The notes beneath the pieces are model-generated. The model worked only from the letters and a program-made list of their open reading frames with translations, was not told where the DNA came from and did not search any database. A stretch of 40,459 nt of DNA from the NCBI GenBank assembly GCA_900197625.1, contig FZLS01000021.1:1-40459 (forward strand). The letters run 5' to 3'. A program made the translations under genes and the position numbers. How positions within the stretch are numbered: the first letter of the stretch is position 1; every line of letters begins with the position of its first letter. Below are positions 1 to 9,156 of this stretch, piece after piece. The stretch is from Rhodobacteraceae bacterium Water-Bin34. GTDB taxonomy: Bacteria; Pseudomonadota; Alphaproteobacteria; Rhodobacterales; Rhodobacteraceae.

Positions 1-855
1 GAATATTTTGGCATAACTGGAAAAGGTGCTCAAAGATGGATTGACTTAGGCTTTATAAGACTCCAGCCAAGCGAATTTATGAAAATTTCTTTAGTGATGA
101 TTATAGCATTATATTATGATTGGCTTAGTGTTGATAAAGTTTCAAAGTTACGATGGTTGTTACCACCCATATTATTAACAGCTCTTCCAATGATTTTAGT
201 TCTGAACCAACCTGATTTAGGAACAGCTATTTTATTAGCAAGTGGCGCAGCTGTTGTAATGTTATTAGCAGGAGTAAGTTTATGGTATTTTATGGCTGGA
301 ATAAGCTCAATTTTTGGATTGATTTATGCCGTCATTTTATCTCGAGGCACAGATTTCCAAATATTAAAAAATTATCAATATCAAAGAATTGAAACTTTTC
401 TTGATCCAAGTTCAGATCCTCTTGGTACAGGCTACCATATAACACAGTCGAAAATTGCATTAGGCTCAGGTGGCTATTCTGGACGCGGTTTTATGCAAGG
501 GACACAAAGTCAGTTAAATTTTCTTCCAGAAAAGCATACTGACTTTATCTTTACAACTTTTGCTGAAGAATTTGGGTTTTTAGGAGGTATAATATTATTA
601 TTATTATATCTTCTGATTATTTTTTTCTGCTATTTAACAGCAATGCAAAACCATAATCGGTTTTCTGCACTCTTAACTTTAGGTATTGCGGCAACATTTT
701 TTTTCTATTTTAGTGTAAATATGCTTATGGTTATGGGTTTAGCGCCTGTTGTTGGTGTCCCTTTACCACTTGTCAGTTACGGTGGTTCAGCAATGCTTGT
801 ATTGCTTGGCGCTTTTGGCTTAGTTCAAAGTGCACATATACATAGGGCGAGATGA
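1..855 (+). CDS. rodA: RodA, peptidoglycan glycosyltransferase (SEDS family), 5' end missing
   Basis: The reading frame is open from the first base of the window, so the start lies upstream; 284 codons are present. RodA is the membrane glycan-strand polymerase of the elongation machinery and works with a class B PBP. Visible motifs are GAQRWIDLG followed by QPSEFMK near the beginning, a long hydrophobic core, the segment LPEKHTDFIF that carries the Asp known to be catalytic in SEDS proteins, and the C-terminal VPLPLVSYGGSAM signature. The remaining sequence is made of repeated membrane helices and ends in a short basic tail (HIHRAR). The stop overlaps the next start (ATGA at 852-855), indicating translational coupling. 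FtsW is the alternative, but the QPSE and HTDFIF context and the lack of a long C-terminal extension favour RodA. What is seen is the motif set; the cell-elongation role is family knowledge. Confidence 0.93.
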   Translation, partial: EYFGITGKGAQRWIDLGFIRLQPSEFMKISLVMIIALYYDWLSVDKVSKLRWLLPPILLTALPMILVLNQPDLGTAILLASGAAVVMLLAGVSLWYFMAGISSIFGLIYAVILSRGTDFQILKNYQYQRIETFLDPSSDPLGTGYHITQSKIALGSGGYSGRGFMQGTQSQLNFLPEKHTDFIFTTFAEEFGFLGGIILLLLYLLIIFFCYLTAMQNHNRFSALLTLGIAATFFFYFSVNMLMVMGLAPVVGVPLPLVSYGGSAMLVLLGAFGLVQSAHIHRAR

Positions 856-1790
856 TGGTTAATATTTTTTATGCTGGAAATAATGATGAATGGGATGAAT
901 ATAAAGTTCACATAAAGAATGCACTTGATGATTTGGATATCAAATATTCAATGACTAGGAACCCGAAAAACCCTTTGGAAATTGATTATATTGTTTATGC
1001 ACCAAATGGACCATTGAAAGACTTCAAGCCATTTAAAAATGTTAAACTAGTGCAAAACTTATGGGCTGGTGTTGAAGTTCCAATATCAAACAAATCATTA
1101 ACTCAACCATTAGCAAGAATGGTTGAACCAGGATTAACTATAGGCATGGCAGATTATGTAATGGGTCATGTCTTAAGATATCACTTAGGTACAGATAACT
1201 TCTATAAAGCAAAGCCAGGAGAATGGCTTGGTGAAAATATTCCCCCCTTATCAAAGAATAGGGCTATTGGAATATTGGGTCTTGGAGAACTTGGCATGCA
1301 TTGTGCAAATAAATTGTCTGAATTTGGATTTAAAGTTTCTGGTTGGAGTAGAACTGAAAAAAAACACCCACAAATACAATGTTTAACTGGTAATATTGGT
1401 TTTGAAAAAATCTTAAATAGCTCTGAAATAATCATTTTATTGCTTCCAAACACTGAAGAGACCAAAAGAATTATAAACCAAAAAAATATAAATAAAATGT
1501 TGGATGGCGTTTCAATTATCAATCCTGGACGCGGCACATTAATTGATGATGAAGCTTTGATTGAAGCGCTAAATTCTGGCAAAATTAATGGTGCTACGTT
1601 AGATACATTTGACACAGAACCTTTGCCCAAGAGCCATCCATATTGGTTTCACCCAAATGTATTAGTCACTCCACATATCGCCTCCGCCACTAGAGTTGAT
1701 AGCGCATGTGAAATAATTGCAGATAATATTAAACGAGGTGAAAATCAGAAACCGTTTAGGTATCTTGTAGATCGATTATCTGGATATTAA
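852..1790 (+). CDS. ghrA: Glyoxylate/hydroxypyruvate reductase A-type D-2-hydroxyacid dehydrogenase
   Basis: A 312-residue protein, the same length as E. coli GhrA, which reduces glyoxylate and hydroxypyruvate with NADPH in the cytoplasm. The NAD(P)-binding loop GILGLGELG lies at about residues 140-148. The catalytic set of the family is visible: Arg in INPGRGTLI, the acidic residue in the DTFDTEP stretch, and His in VTPHIAS. The segment GWSRTEK after the Rossmann strand and the C-terminal VDRLSGY closely resemble the corresponding parts of GhrA. The start overlaps the rodA stop; a second ATG three bases later could be the true start, with AGGG upstream serving either. The 3' end overlaps the convergent sseB-like gene by four bases (1787-1790). 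Pairing with rodA looks positional rather than functional. The exact substrate is not determinable from sequence. Confidence 0.87.
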   Translation: MMVNIFYAGNNDEWDEYKVHIKNALDDLDIKYSMTRNPKNPLEIDYIVYAPNGPLKDFKPFKNVKLVQNLWAGVEVPISNKSLTQPLARMVEPGLTIGMADYVMGHVLRYHLGTDNFYKAKPGEWLGENIPPLSKNRAIGILGLGELGMHCANKLSEFGFKVSGWSRTEKKHPQIQCLTGNIGFEKILNSSEIIILLLPNTEETKRIINQKNINKMLDGVSIINPGRGTLIDDEALIEALNSGKINGATLDTFDTEPLPKSHPYWFHPNVLVTPHIASATRVDSACEIIADNIKRGENQKPFRYLVDRLSGY

Positions 1791-2563
1791 ATTAATATCG
1801 GTGGTTTGTCAGGATCCGTTCCAGGTGCTGACTGTTGTTTTTTATTAATTGGTTTTGGTAAGTCAAACCTAAGTCCAATTTTTGCTAATTTTGCACAAAC
1901 TTGATTTTCTGCATTTAAAAACATTACATCTAAAATACCAGCTTCAACACCAGAAAATATTAATGTTTCAGAGATTGCATTGGCTATTGAAACTTCTGCA
2001 TCAATGTTTGCATTTATGAAAACAATCACTGAAGAATGAATATCATTATCGTAAATTACTTCGGCTAAATAAGCTATATCAGCATATCCAACCATGGTGG
2101 CTAGCTTAGTGTCTAAAGCTGAAACAACAGCTTCAGGAAGAGTACGTGGTGGCAACACTTCTTTGATTTTAGCTTCTGATAAAGTTGGTCCTTTAGAAAT
2201 GGTTTTTGCCATCCATGAAATAACATTAGGTGGCAAAATAATTGATGATACTGCAACTGAAAGATTTAACCCAAGACTTATATTTTTTCCCTCTATCAAC
2301 GATATAATAGTTCTACCTGACAGAGCGACAAATGGAACAATACTATTTGAAAAATCTGCCAATCTATCTTCTTTATCAAAAACTAACGCTACTTGTTCAT
2401 TTTCAACCTCAAATAAATCTGGTTTTATTGACTGCCCATCAGACTCTGCTTCTAAAAGCATAAAAAGTTCGCAATCAATTAATCTTTCATAAAATCTGAG
2501 CCGTGCATTATCATTGGATTCATTAGCTTCCATCTCCGAAAAAGCAATATCAATTGGGGTCAT
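1787..2563 (-). CDS. SseB-family protein
   Basis: A 258-residue soluble protein with no signal peptide. The N-terminal half (about residues 1-125) has the SseB N-terminal domain pattern: RFYERLIDCELFMLLE, then ALVFDKEDRLADFS and a glycine/leucine-rich LGLNLSVAVSSIILP stretch. It resembles SseB proteins annotated in Rhodobacteraceae. The C-terminal half is less conserved. Family members have no firmly established biochemical role; the name comes from enhanced serine sensitivity in E. coli. It is preceded by a good ribosome site (AGGA 8-10 bases before the ATG) and lies 34 bases downstream of the last antiporter gene on the same strand, so it is probably the promoter-distal gene of the Mrp operon. 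Family is assigned from sequence pattern; no function is inferred. Confidence 0.72.
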   Translation of the reverse strand: MTPIDIAFSEMEANESNDNARLRFYERLIDCELFMLLEAESDGQSIKPDLFEVENEQVALVFDKEDRLADFSNSIVPFVALSGRTIISLIEGKNISLGLNLSVAVSSIILPPNVISWMAKTISKGPTLSEAKIKEVLPPRTLPEAVVSALDTKLATMVGYADIAYLAEVIYDNDIHSSVIVFINANIDAEVSIANAISETLIFSGVEAGILDVMFLNAENQVCAKLAKIGLRFDLPKPINKKQQSAPGTDPDKPPILI

Positions 2564-2597
2564 AAATTAATCCTATCTTAAGAAAAATAAATTGCTT

Positions 2598-4307
2598 TTA
2601 GCTAAAAAATATTACAAATAAAGAAAGTCCAAGTAATGCAGCAATGGATATAACCATAGCTCCCGCAGGCCAACTTGCTGCACGAGAACTATCAGGCCCA
2701 TGACTATGGTTTAATTTACTTACTAAATCACTAAATATAGATTTTGATAATTTATTTATTGATACAAAACATGAAGAAACAATAAATGCAAAATAAACAA
2801 AAATTGAGGGAATTAATTTTCGATAAATTACGTCTGAGTCAAGATTTACCGCTCGAATTTCTGGAGGATGCAGTCCACGTCTATAAATTATTGCGAACGC
2901 AAGTAGGGCAAATAATAACAATTGTAGCTGCCCTGCTATATGTTCCATAGTATATGGTTGATAATTAACCTCATAGGGTAATATCGAGTATAGAAAATTG
3001 GGAAAAACTCCAATAAATATACATAAAAATGCCGTTAACCCCATTGCTAAAAGCATATGAAAAGGTGCTTCTTTTGGGCGCTTACCACTATCATGCGCAA
3101 AAAAGGTGAAAAATGGTATTTTAATCCCAGAGTGGGATAAAACACCAGCTGATGCAAATACTAATGCTAACCAAATATAAGTATAATGTTCTTTTGCTAC
3201 AGCCGATAAAGTAAGTGATTTTGTAATAAAGCCCGAAAATAATGGAAAAGCTGAGATAGATGCAGCACCTATTAAACAAAAGATAGCCGTTTTAGGCATA
3301 GTTTTATAAAGTCCTCCCAATTCCGAAGCTTTTGAAGTACCAGTGCGAAACATGACTGCGCCAACTGACATAAACAGCAAAGCTTTATAAAGGATATGTG
3401 CAAATGCATGACTTGCTGTACCATTTAATGCAAGCTCTGTCCCTATACCAACTCCAACAACCATAAAACCCAGTTGATTATTCAATGAGTACGCTAGTAC
3501 TCTTCGTAAATCATTTTCTATCTCAGCAAAAAAGATTGGGAATAGTGCCATTATAGTTCCAATATAAATTAGAATTTCTGTTCCCGCAAAACCACGTGCT
3601 AAAGCATATACAGCTAGTTTTGTTGTAAATGCAGACAATATTACTGTTCCAGTAATAGTTGCTGCTGGGTAACTATCTTGCAACCAGTTATGTAACAAAG
3701 GAAACGCACATTTCATGCCAAAAGAAAGAAATATCAACCAAGTTGCGATAGAATTAAGTTCCATCTTATCAAACTCAATTGAACCTGTATCATGATAATA
3801 AAATGCCACCCCTGCTATAAGAATAACTCCTGAAGCAATCTGAATAATTAAGTAACGCATTCCGGTCCAATAAGAACCTTCAGTTCTGCGTGCCCATATT
3901 AAGAAAACAGAGGCTATTGCAGTAGCCTCCCAATAAAAGAATAATGCGATCATATCTCCAGAAAGAGCAGCACCTATTGCAGACCCAGCATATGCAAGTG
4001 CAGACACTTGTTGAACTGTATCACGAAGGTGCCAAGCAAATAAATTTCCTAAAAATGCTGCAAGGCAGAAAATTAGAACAAATATACGAGACAAGCTATC
4101 AAGCCTCATTAACTCTAAATCAAAGCCAAAGAATGGGATTGTATAAAACTCTCCCATACCCAATGTCCAAACTTGAATAGCTGCAATTACAGGTGCACCT
4201 AACAAAGCAATATTACGTATATTGCCTTGGGGCAAAAGCATCACGATGAATGCAGCACCAAAAAATAAGAAAGCAGTTGGAATTTGATGTAAAAAATCAA
4301 GCATCAT
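2598..4307 (-). CDS. Third MnhD/NuoM-like proton-channel subunit of the Mrp-type operon
   Basis: A polytopic membrane protein of the NuoL/M/N-MrpD family, 569 residues from the chosen start. An upstream in-frame start at 4412 would add 35 polar residues and overlap the preceding gene deeply. The ATG at 4307 has AGGA six bases before it and gives a hydrophobic N terminus (MMLDFLHQIP). Key residues for proton movement are kept: Glu127 in FFYWEAT, Lys199 in GMKCAFPLLHNWL, a second Lys in FTTKLAVY, and NDLRRVLAYS...QLGFM. It is the most divergent of the three D-like proteins here; its C terminus (last ~60 residues) has an extra helix and a Ser/Ala-rich loop. The start overlaps the end of the 114-residue gene by 11 bases. 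Family assignment is firm; exact stoichiometry in the complex and coupled ion are unknown. Confidence 0.85.
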   Translation of the reverse strand: MMLDFLHQIPTAFLFFGAAFIVMLLPQGNIRNIALLGAPVIAAIQVWTLGMGEFYTIPFFGFDLELMRLDSLSRIFVLIFCLAAFLGNLFAWHLRDTVQQVSALAYAGSAIGAALSGDMIALFFYWEATAIASVFLIWARRTEGSYWTGMRYLIIQIASGVILIAGVAFYYHDTGSIEFDKMELNSIATWLIFLSFGMKCAFPLLHNWLQDSYPAATITGTVILSAFTTKLAVYALARGFAGTEILIYIGTIMALFPIFFAEIENDLRRVLAYSLNNQLGFMVVGVGIGTELALNGTASHAFAHILYKALLFMSVGAVMFRTGTSKASELGGLYKTMPKTAIFCLIGAASISAFPLFSGFITKSLTLSAVAKEHYTYIWLALVFASAGVLSHSGIKIPFFTFFAHDSGKRPKEAPFHMLLAMGLTAFLCIFIGVFPNFLYSILPYEVNYQPYTMEHIAGQLQLLLFALLAFAIIYRRGLHPPEIRAVNLDSDVIYRKLIPSIFVYFAFIVSSCFVSINKLSKSIFSDLVSKLNHSHGPDSSRAASWPAGAMVISIAALLGLSLFVIFFS

Positions 4308-4641
4308 GATCAATCCTTTGAATTTGATCATCAGGGTAAGATTCAGAATCGATAGATTTTTCAAGATAAAAATTTTCTCGGACCTTAACAATTTTTCGCA
4401 ATAATGTTGCAATAAATATAAGTACTGAAAAAACTATAAACCCATAAAAGGCATAGAACCCCTTATAGCTTTCTATCTCAAAATATGCATGTTTTTCATA
4501 AGTCCATTCCAGGCCAAATGATGCGGTACATAGTAAAATTAATATATAAAATATTTTTTGATTGCTTCCTGGTTTATCAACCCAAGAAATCAATTTACCA
4601 AGCTTAGGATAATCTGCTGAGCTGTCTTTTATCTTTTTCAT
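4297..4641 (-). CDS. Small two-helix membrane protein inside the Mrp-like operon, family unknown
   Basis: A 114-residue protein that I do not recognise. It has a charged N-terminal segment with SSADYPKLGKLISW, a first membrane helix at about residues 30-46 (FYILILLCTASFGLEW), a short polar loop with Glu/His/Tyr (EKHAYFEIE), a second helix at about residues 61-81 (GFYAFYGFIVFSVLIFIATLL), and a basic then acidic cytosolic tail. It sits between two proton-channel subunit genes, 15 bases after the first and overlapping the next, so it is almost certainly translated with them and may be an accessory or assembly subunit. Sequence composition matches its neighbours. The real-gene status rests on position, spacing and helix pattern; function is inferred only from context. 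Confidence 0.75.
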   Translation of the reverse strand: MKKIKDSSADYPKLGKLISWVDKPGSNQKIFYILILLCTASFGLEWTYEKHAYFEIESYKGFYAFYGFIVFSVLIFIATLLRKIVKVRENFYLEKSIDSESYPDDQIQRIDHDA

Positions 4642-4656
4642 TATTGAATCAGCCTC

Positions 4657-6132
4657 CTATTTTTGAATTATTGGGGTTAAAAAATCTTGTAAAATACCTG
4701 CATAGAAAAACAGAATAATACAACCAACAGCTGTGATTGCTGGTGGCAACCAACATAAAACTGGTGCCTCATTGTATTTTTTCAAAGCAATGTCTGAATT
4801 TGAACCAAAAAAAGCTTTTCCTACAATCGGCATCAAATAAGCAACATTTAATAATGAAGATAACATCAGAACAGCAATCATAATGTAATGTTCAGTATTG
4901 ATTGCGCCCATAATCAATAAAAATTTTGGCCAAGATCCACCCAATGGGGGTAAGCCAATAATAGATAATGCAGCAACGAAAAATGCCAAAAACGTAATTG
5001 GCATTGCGCGCCCTAGTCCAGACATTTCAGATATTTCAGTTTTATGATATTTTACATAAATAGATCCTGCACACATAAATAGGGTTATCTTACCCATTGC
5101 ATGCATAGCAATATGCATACCACCACCTAATGCGCCCATTGAGCTAGCCAACGCCATTCCTAAAGTGATATATGATAGTTGAGATATTGTAGAATACGCT
5201 AACCTTTTTTTCAGGTTATCTTGGTACATAGCTACTATTGATGCAGCAATAATTGAATACGCCGCTAACCACATGAGCCATTCAGATGCACCAGTATTAG
5301 AAAGAAAATCGATACCAAATATATAGATACCTATTTTCAACATTGTAAACACACCAGCTTTTACTACTGCCACGGCATGTAAAAGAGCTGATACAGGTGT
5401 AGGAGCAACCATAGCTGCTGGCAACCATTTGTGGAAAGGCATCAATGCAGCTTTTCCAATTCCAAAAGCATAGAGCGCCAGAAGAATAGGCACTGCCCAA
5501 TCTGATACTTTATTTTCAAGAATTCCACCTTGTGTAAAATCTAAGGTACCAGTCAAAACATAAGTCCAAATAATCGCAGTTAATTGCAATGCAATCGATG
5601 TACCAATTAAAATTGATAAATAAACACGAGCACCTCGTATAGACTCTTTAGTTCCCTTGTGAGCTACAAGAGGATAAGTCGAAACAGTTAAAATTTCATA
5701 AAATAGAAATAATGTGAACATATTGGACGCAAAAGCAATTCCAATGACCGATGAAATTGCTATGCAAAAACAAGCAAAGAAGCGGGCATGATGCTTTTCG
5801 TTATTACCTCGCATATAGCCAACACCATAAATATGTGTCAGGATCCATAATCCAGATGCTATAATTGCAAATAACAACCCTAATGGTTCAACATTAAAAG
5901 CAATATCAATTCCGGGAAATACATTTAACAGACTTGTTGGCTCAGTCACATTATTTCCCACATGAGAAAGTATCAAAATCACGCAAGAAAATGTCAATAT
6001 TGCGCACAATAGTGTAAAAGTATCTCGTAAGTTATTCGAATTAGAGAAAGCCATATTTCCAGCCATGGCTAGCAAAGGAAATAACATAGCACAGTAAATA
6101 AGAGTAATTGTATCAATAGAATAAAATTCCAT
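4657..6132 (-). CDS. Second MnhD/NuoM-like proton-channel subunit
   Basis: A 491-residue polytopic membrane protein of the proton-translocating NuoM/MrpD family with about 14 predicted helices. The family Glu is Glu146 in FLFYEILTVSTYP, the helix-7 Lys is Lys227 in IGKAALMPFHKWLPAA, and a further Lys follows in VAVVKAG. The segment DNLKKRLAYSTISQLSYITLG is the conserved helix after the channel half. The start codon shares one base with the stop of the previous gene (TAATG at 6130-6134 read on the minus strand), showing tight coupling. It differs enough from the 524-residue D subunit upstream that it is not a recent duplicate. In Mrp systems such subunits form proton or sodium paths; which ion moves here is not readable from sequence. 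Confidence 0.88.
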   Translation of the reverse strand: MEFYSIDTITLIYCAMLFPLLAMAGNMAFSNSNNLRDTFTLLCAILTFSCVILILSHVGNNVTEPTSLLNVFPGIDIAFNVEPLGLLFAIIASGLWILTHIYGVGYMRGNNEKHHARFFACFCIAISSVIGIAFASNMFTLFLFYEILTVSTYPLVAHKGTKESIRGARVYLSILIGTSIALQLTAIIWTYVLTGTLDFTQGGILENKVSDWAVPILLALYAFGIGKAALMPFHKWLPAAMVAPTPVSALLHAVAVVKAGVFTMLKIGIYIFGIDFLSNTGASEWLMWLAAYSIIAASIVAMYQDNLKKRLAYSTISQLSYITLGMALASSMGALGGGMHIAMHAMGKITLFMCAGSIYVKYHKTEISEMSGLGRAMPITFLAFFVAALSIIGLPPLGGSWPKFLLIMGAINTEHYIMIAVLMLSSLLNVAYLMPIVGKAFFGSNSDIALKKYNEAPVLCWLPPAITAVGCIILFFYAGILQDFLTPIIQK

Positions 6133-7706
6133 TATTTCACACCTAAATCTAAAATTGAGCCAGACATACCCATAGATCCATCAAGCAAATTTAGAGCAGC
6201 TTGATTAGCAACATCATACAAAAGATCCGTAGAAATCCCAAACCAAATACAAGATCCAGCTAATATCCACATTGGTATCAACATCATTATTGGGGCTTCA
6301 GATGATGGTATAGATTTGTCTGCTTCACGTAGAAATAATACTTCAAAAATTCGCCACACATAAATAACCGCTAGAAGTGAGGATAAAACTATACTTAAAG
6401 CAACAATTAAAAATAAACTGTTATCAGAACTTCGTTCAAATGCGGCTTGGACTAATAACCATTTTGATAAAAAGCCTGCAGTACCAGGCACGCCTATTAA
6501 TGATAATCCACCAATTACAATAGCTCCAGAAGTGATTGGCATTTTACGTCCCATTCCAGATATTTGAGTATAAAAAGATCCCCCTGTTTTTAGGACTAGA
6601 ACACCAGCACCCATAAATAGTAATGCTTTTGCAAAACCATGATTAAACATATGTAGCAAAGAAGCAGTCAAACCTGCTTCACTAAGAATGGCTATTCCCA
6701 GTAACATATAGCCCACTTGAGCAATTGAAGAGTATGCTAACATCTTTTTCAAATTTATTTGGAAAACAGCCACGAATGAAGCCGAGAACATCGCTATAAT
6801 TGCAAGAGGAAGAAAAATAATTTCAAGTGTATTTTTTGCAAATGAAAAATCTGGATGATAAATAGAAAATATAAATCGCATAACGACATATAATGCTGCT
6901 TTTGTTGCAGTTGCAGATAAAAATACTGTTACAGCAGAAGGTGCAAATGTATATGCTTTTGGCAACCATAAATGTAATGGGAACATAGCAACTTTAAGTC
7001 CCATCCCAACGATTATAAAAGCAAAACCTGATCTTATAGTTCGATTAGCACCTTGATCTGCTATTCTATCTGCCAAATCTGCCATATTTAACGTTCCAGT
7101 TGCCATGTAGAGCATACCAAGCCCGATGACAAAAAACGTTGCACCTATTGTTCCCATTATTAAATAATCAAAGGCTGCGGTAAGGGCACGGCGGTCTTTT
7201 GATGCTCCCTGTGCTATAAGTACATAAGTGGATAATGATGAAATTTCTAAGAATACAAAAACGTTAAATACATCACCTGTTGCAACCATTCCTAATAAAC
7301 CTGTAAAACATAGCATCCAACATGCATAAAACAGGCTATGATCCCGGGACCGTATTTCATCATTTATTGAGGTGTATGCAAATGGTAAAACAACTGAACT
7401 GATTGTACTAATGAGCATTAAAACAAATGCGTTTGTTGCATCAATTCTATATTCAATACCTAATGGTGGTGCCCAGCCACCAAGAGTGTATGAAATATAC
7501 CCCCCCTCTCGAACGCTTATTATAAGCAGTACTGATATAATCAATGAAATGACTGATGAAATAAAAGCTAAAGGCCAAGCTAAACTACGGTTTCCAAATA
7601 AAACTATTATTGGTGCAGTACAAAAAGGGACAAGAACTTGAAGTAATGGCAAATGATCTATTAAATCTCGTGCTGAATGTTCAGCGATATGCGCAACACT
7701 AGCCAT
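6132..7706 (-). CDS. mnhD: Mrp antiporter subunit D
   Basis: A 524-residue inner-membrane protein of the MrpD/NuoM family. Glu154 (VFVFLEISSLSTY), Lys238 (GMGLKVAMFPLHLWLPKAY) and Lys250 are in the positions needed for proton conduction in complex I-like antiporters. SATATKAALYV and INLKKMLAYSSIAQVGYMLLG are also conserved, and AGFLSKW marks the later discontinuous helix. This is the most typical D subunit of the three in the operon. The start shares one base with the mnhC stop (TAATG) and the stop shares one base with the next start. With subunits C, B and A-like parts it exports Na+ or K+ in exchange for protons in known Mrp complexes; the substrate ion here is inferred, not shown. Confidence 0.93.
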   Translation of the reverse strand: MASVAHIAEHSARDLIDHLPLLQVLVPFCTAPIIVLFGNRSLAWPLAFISSVISLIISVLLIISVREGGYISYTLGGWAPPLGIEYRIDATNAFVLMLISTISSVVLPFAYTSINDEIRSRDHSLFYACWMLCFTGLLGMVATGDVFNVFVFLEISSLSTYVLIAQGASKDRRALTAAFDYLIMGTIGATFFVIGLGMLYMATGTLNMADLADRIADQGANRTIRSGFAFIIVGMGLKVAMFPLHLWLPKAYTFAPSAVTVFLSATATKAALYVVMRFIFSIYHPDFSFAKNTLEIIFLPLAIIAMFSASFVAVFQINLKKMLAYSSIAQVGYMLLGIAILSEAGLTASLLHMFNHGFAKALLFMGAGVLVLKTGGSFYTQISGMGRKMPITSGAIVIGGLSLIGVPGTAGFLSKWLLVQAAFERSSDNSLFLIVALSIVLSSLLAVIYVWRIFEVLFLREADKSIPSSEAPIMMLIPMWILAGSCIWFGISTDLLYDVANQAALNLLDGSMGMSGSILDLGVK

Positions 7707-8161
7707 TAAAGCATACCCTTTAAATCATCTTTATATTTTTGATTATCTTCACGTGTCATTTTTTGTTCAATTTGCAAAATATCTTCTTCATCAATTGTGT
7801 TAAAACTTTCACGTATTCGGACAATCAATGCTAAACCTAATGAAGTCGTTGCAATACCAACAACAATAGCCGTCAAAATCAAAACATGTGGTAATGGGTT
7901 AGAGTATAAATTTGATTGCATTGCAGCTTGATCAACATGGTAGTTTGAGTCCATTGGGAAGATAGGTGGCGTACCACCAGTTACTTTACCAATAGATACA
8001 TAAAACATAAAAACTGAAACTTGAAAAATATTTAAACCTATGATTTTTTTTACTAAATTGGTTTTATCTACAACTATAAAAAGTCCAGTCATCATCAAAA
8101 TTATAAACAATAGATAATGTATATGACCAGCTAGAAACTCAAATTCAAAAAAATTTCCCAT
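7706..8161 (-). CDS. mnhC: Mrp antiporter subunit C (NuoK-like)
   Basis: A 151-residue protein with three membrane helices. GLNIFQVSVFMFY and the conserved loop-helix DPLP-like segment (SNPLPHVLILTAIVVGIATTSLG) identify the MnhC/NuoK family. It runs about 35 residues beyond typical NuoK, with a charged tail rich in Asp/Glu/Lys, as often seen in Mrp C subunits. Its start directly abuts the mnhB stop with no gap, and its stop overlaps the mnhD start by one base. It is expected to form the membrane interface next to subunit D. Confidence 0.92.
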   Translation of the reverse strand: MGNFFEFEFLAGHIHYLLFIILMMTGLFIVVDKTNLVKKIIGLNIFQVSVFMFYVSIGKVTGGTPPIFPMDSNYHVDQAAMQSNLYSNPLPHVLILTAIVVGIATTSLGLALIVRIRESFNTIDEEDILQIEQKMTREDNQKYKDDLKGML

Positions 8162-8605
8162 TCACCAGTCCTCATCTGAAATACATGGAGGACGGCCAGC
8201 AAAAGCATAATATATTGCGACCATTACCCCAGTAACTGTAACCCCAACACCAAATTCAATTATCAACAATCCCCAATGTTGACCATGTGTTGGATGTAAA
8301 GGTGAAAAGGCATCATAATCTAAAAAATCATAACCCAAAATCATTGCAAGAATTCCAGTACCAGCATAAATTAATACACCAAGGGCAGTTAATTTATGAA
8401 CAATCCATTCTGGAAAAACTTTTTTAGCAGATTCTAAACTAAAAACTATTCCATAAAGTATAAAAGCTACTGACATTATAACCCCAGCTTGGAAACCGCC
8501 TCCAGGTGAAAAATCACCGTGAAACTGAACATATAGTGCAAATAGCATTATAGTTCCGACCAAAAGTTTAGTTATTACACGGAGTATCAAATGATGAAAA
8601 ATCAT
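8162..8605 (-). CDS. mnhB: Mrp antiporter subunit B
   Basis: A 147-residue membrane protein with four helices. The family hallmark HGDFSPGGGFQAG stands at residues 29-41, and GVGVTVTGVMVAIYYAFAGR closes the domain. Length and motif are those of MnhB/MbhF proteins. It overlaps the preceding MbhD/E-like gene by four bases (ATGA) and is followed immediately by mnhC. In known Mrp and MBH complexes this subunit belongs to the sodium-translocation part of the membrane arm; that role is family knowledge. Confidence 0.93.
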   Translation of the reverse strand: MIFHHLILRVITKLLVGTIMLFALYVQFHGDFSPGGGFQAGVIMSVAFILYGIVFSLESAKKVFPEWIVHKLTALGVLIYAGTGILAMILGYDFLDYDAFSPLHPTHGQHWGLLIIEFGVGVTVTGVMVAIYYAFAGRPPCISDEDW

Positions 8606-9156
8606 ATTTTATCATCCTCATCTTCACGGCGTCGTCGCAGACCAGATAATAAAAGCAAAACACCAATCCCGGCTGTAAAAACAACTGCAGTTTCACCAAG
8701 TGTGTCAAAACCCCGATAGCTTCCTAATATCGCAGTCACTGCATTTGGCACATCAATATCAATTGGTGTGCGTGATATATAATCTGGTCCAACATGAACT
8801 TGTGCTGGAGCATCGATTGAACCAAAAGCTGGCATGTCTAATGTGCCATAGATTAAAGCAGCACCAGTTACACATACAACCAATAATGGCACAAAAGCAG
8901 TATGCCTTGATCTTTTCATTTTAGGCTTTGTAAGAGCTATAGTACCTAACATCAAAACTGTTGATATACCTGCACCAACTGCTGCTTCAGTAAACGCCAC
9001 ATCCACAGCATCTAAAGTAACAAATAATAATGCTGATAGTAAACTGAATACACTTGAAAGCATAACGACTGCAAAAAGGCGCTCCATTCTAACAATTGCT
9101 AGGGCTGTAAGCACTAACATCGAAAATAAAACTGTATTAGTAAAAGTATCAATCAT
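8602..9156 (-). CDS. MbhD-MbhE-like (DUF4040) subunit, equivalent to the C-terminal part of MnhA
   Basis: A 184-residue membrane protein. The first part (about residues 1-80) is a DUF4040/MbhD domain: MERLFAVVMLSSVFSLLSALLFVTLDAVDVAFTEAAVGAG is the typical helix pair (quoted in pieces: AVVMLSSVFSLLSA, DVAFTEAAVGAG). The second part is MbhE-like, ending in PNAVTAILGSYRGFDTLGE followed by a last helix and a charged RRRREDEDD tail. In classical Mrp systems these domains form the C terminus of the large MnhA protein. Here they are a separate gene and no MnhA is present. Four-base overlaps join it to mnhG upstream and mnhB downstream. This split form is known from MBH hydrogenases and some Mrp operons. 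Confidence 0.88.
   Translation of the reverse strand: MIDTFTNTVLFSMLVLTALAIVRMERLFAVVMLSSVFSLLSALLFVTLDAVDVAFTEAAVGAGISTVLMLGTIALTKPKMKRSRHTAFVPLLVVCVTGAALIYGTLDMPAFGSIDAPAQVHVGPDYISRTPIDIDVPNAVTAILGSYRGFDTLGETAVVFTAGIGVLLLLSGLRRRREDEDDKI

Noticed and set aside
1202..1630. A 142-codon open frame antisense to the hydroxyacid dehydrogenase
   Set aside because: It lies wholly within a well-supported gene, has no recognisable domain and has shadow-like composition.
2094..2492. A 132-codon open frame antisense to the SseB-family gene
   Set aside because: It overlaps a gene with clear family motifs and ribosome site; the translation shows no domain.
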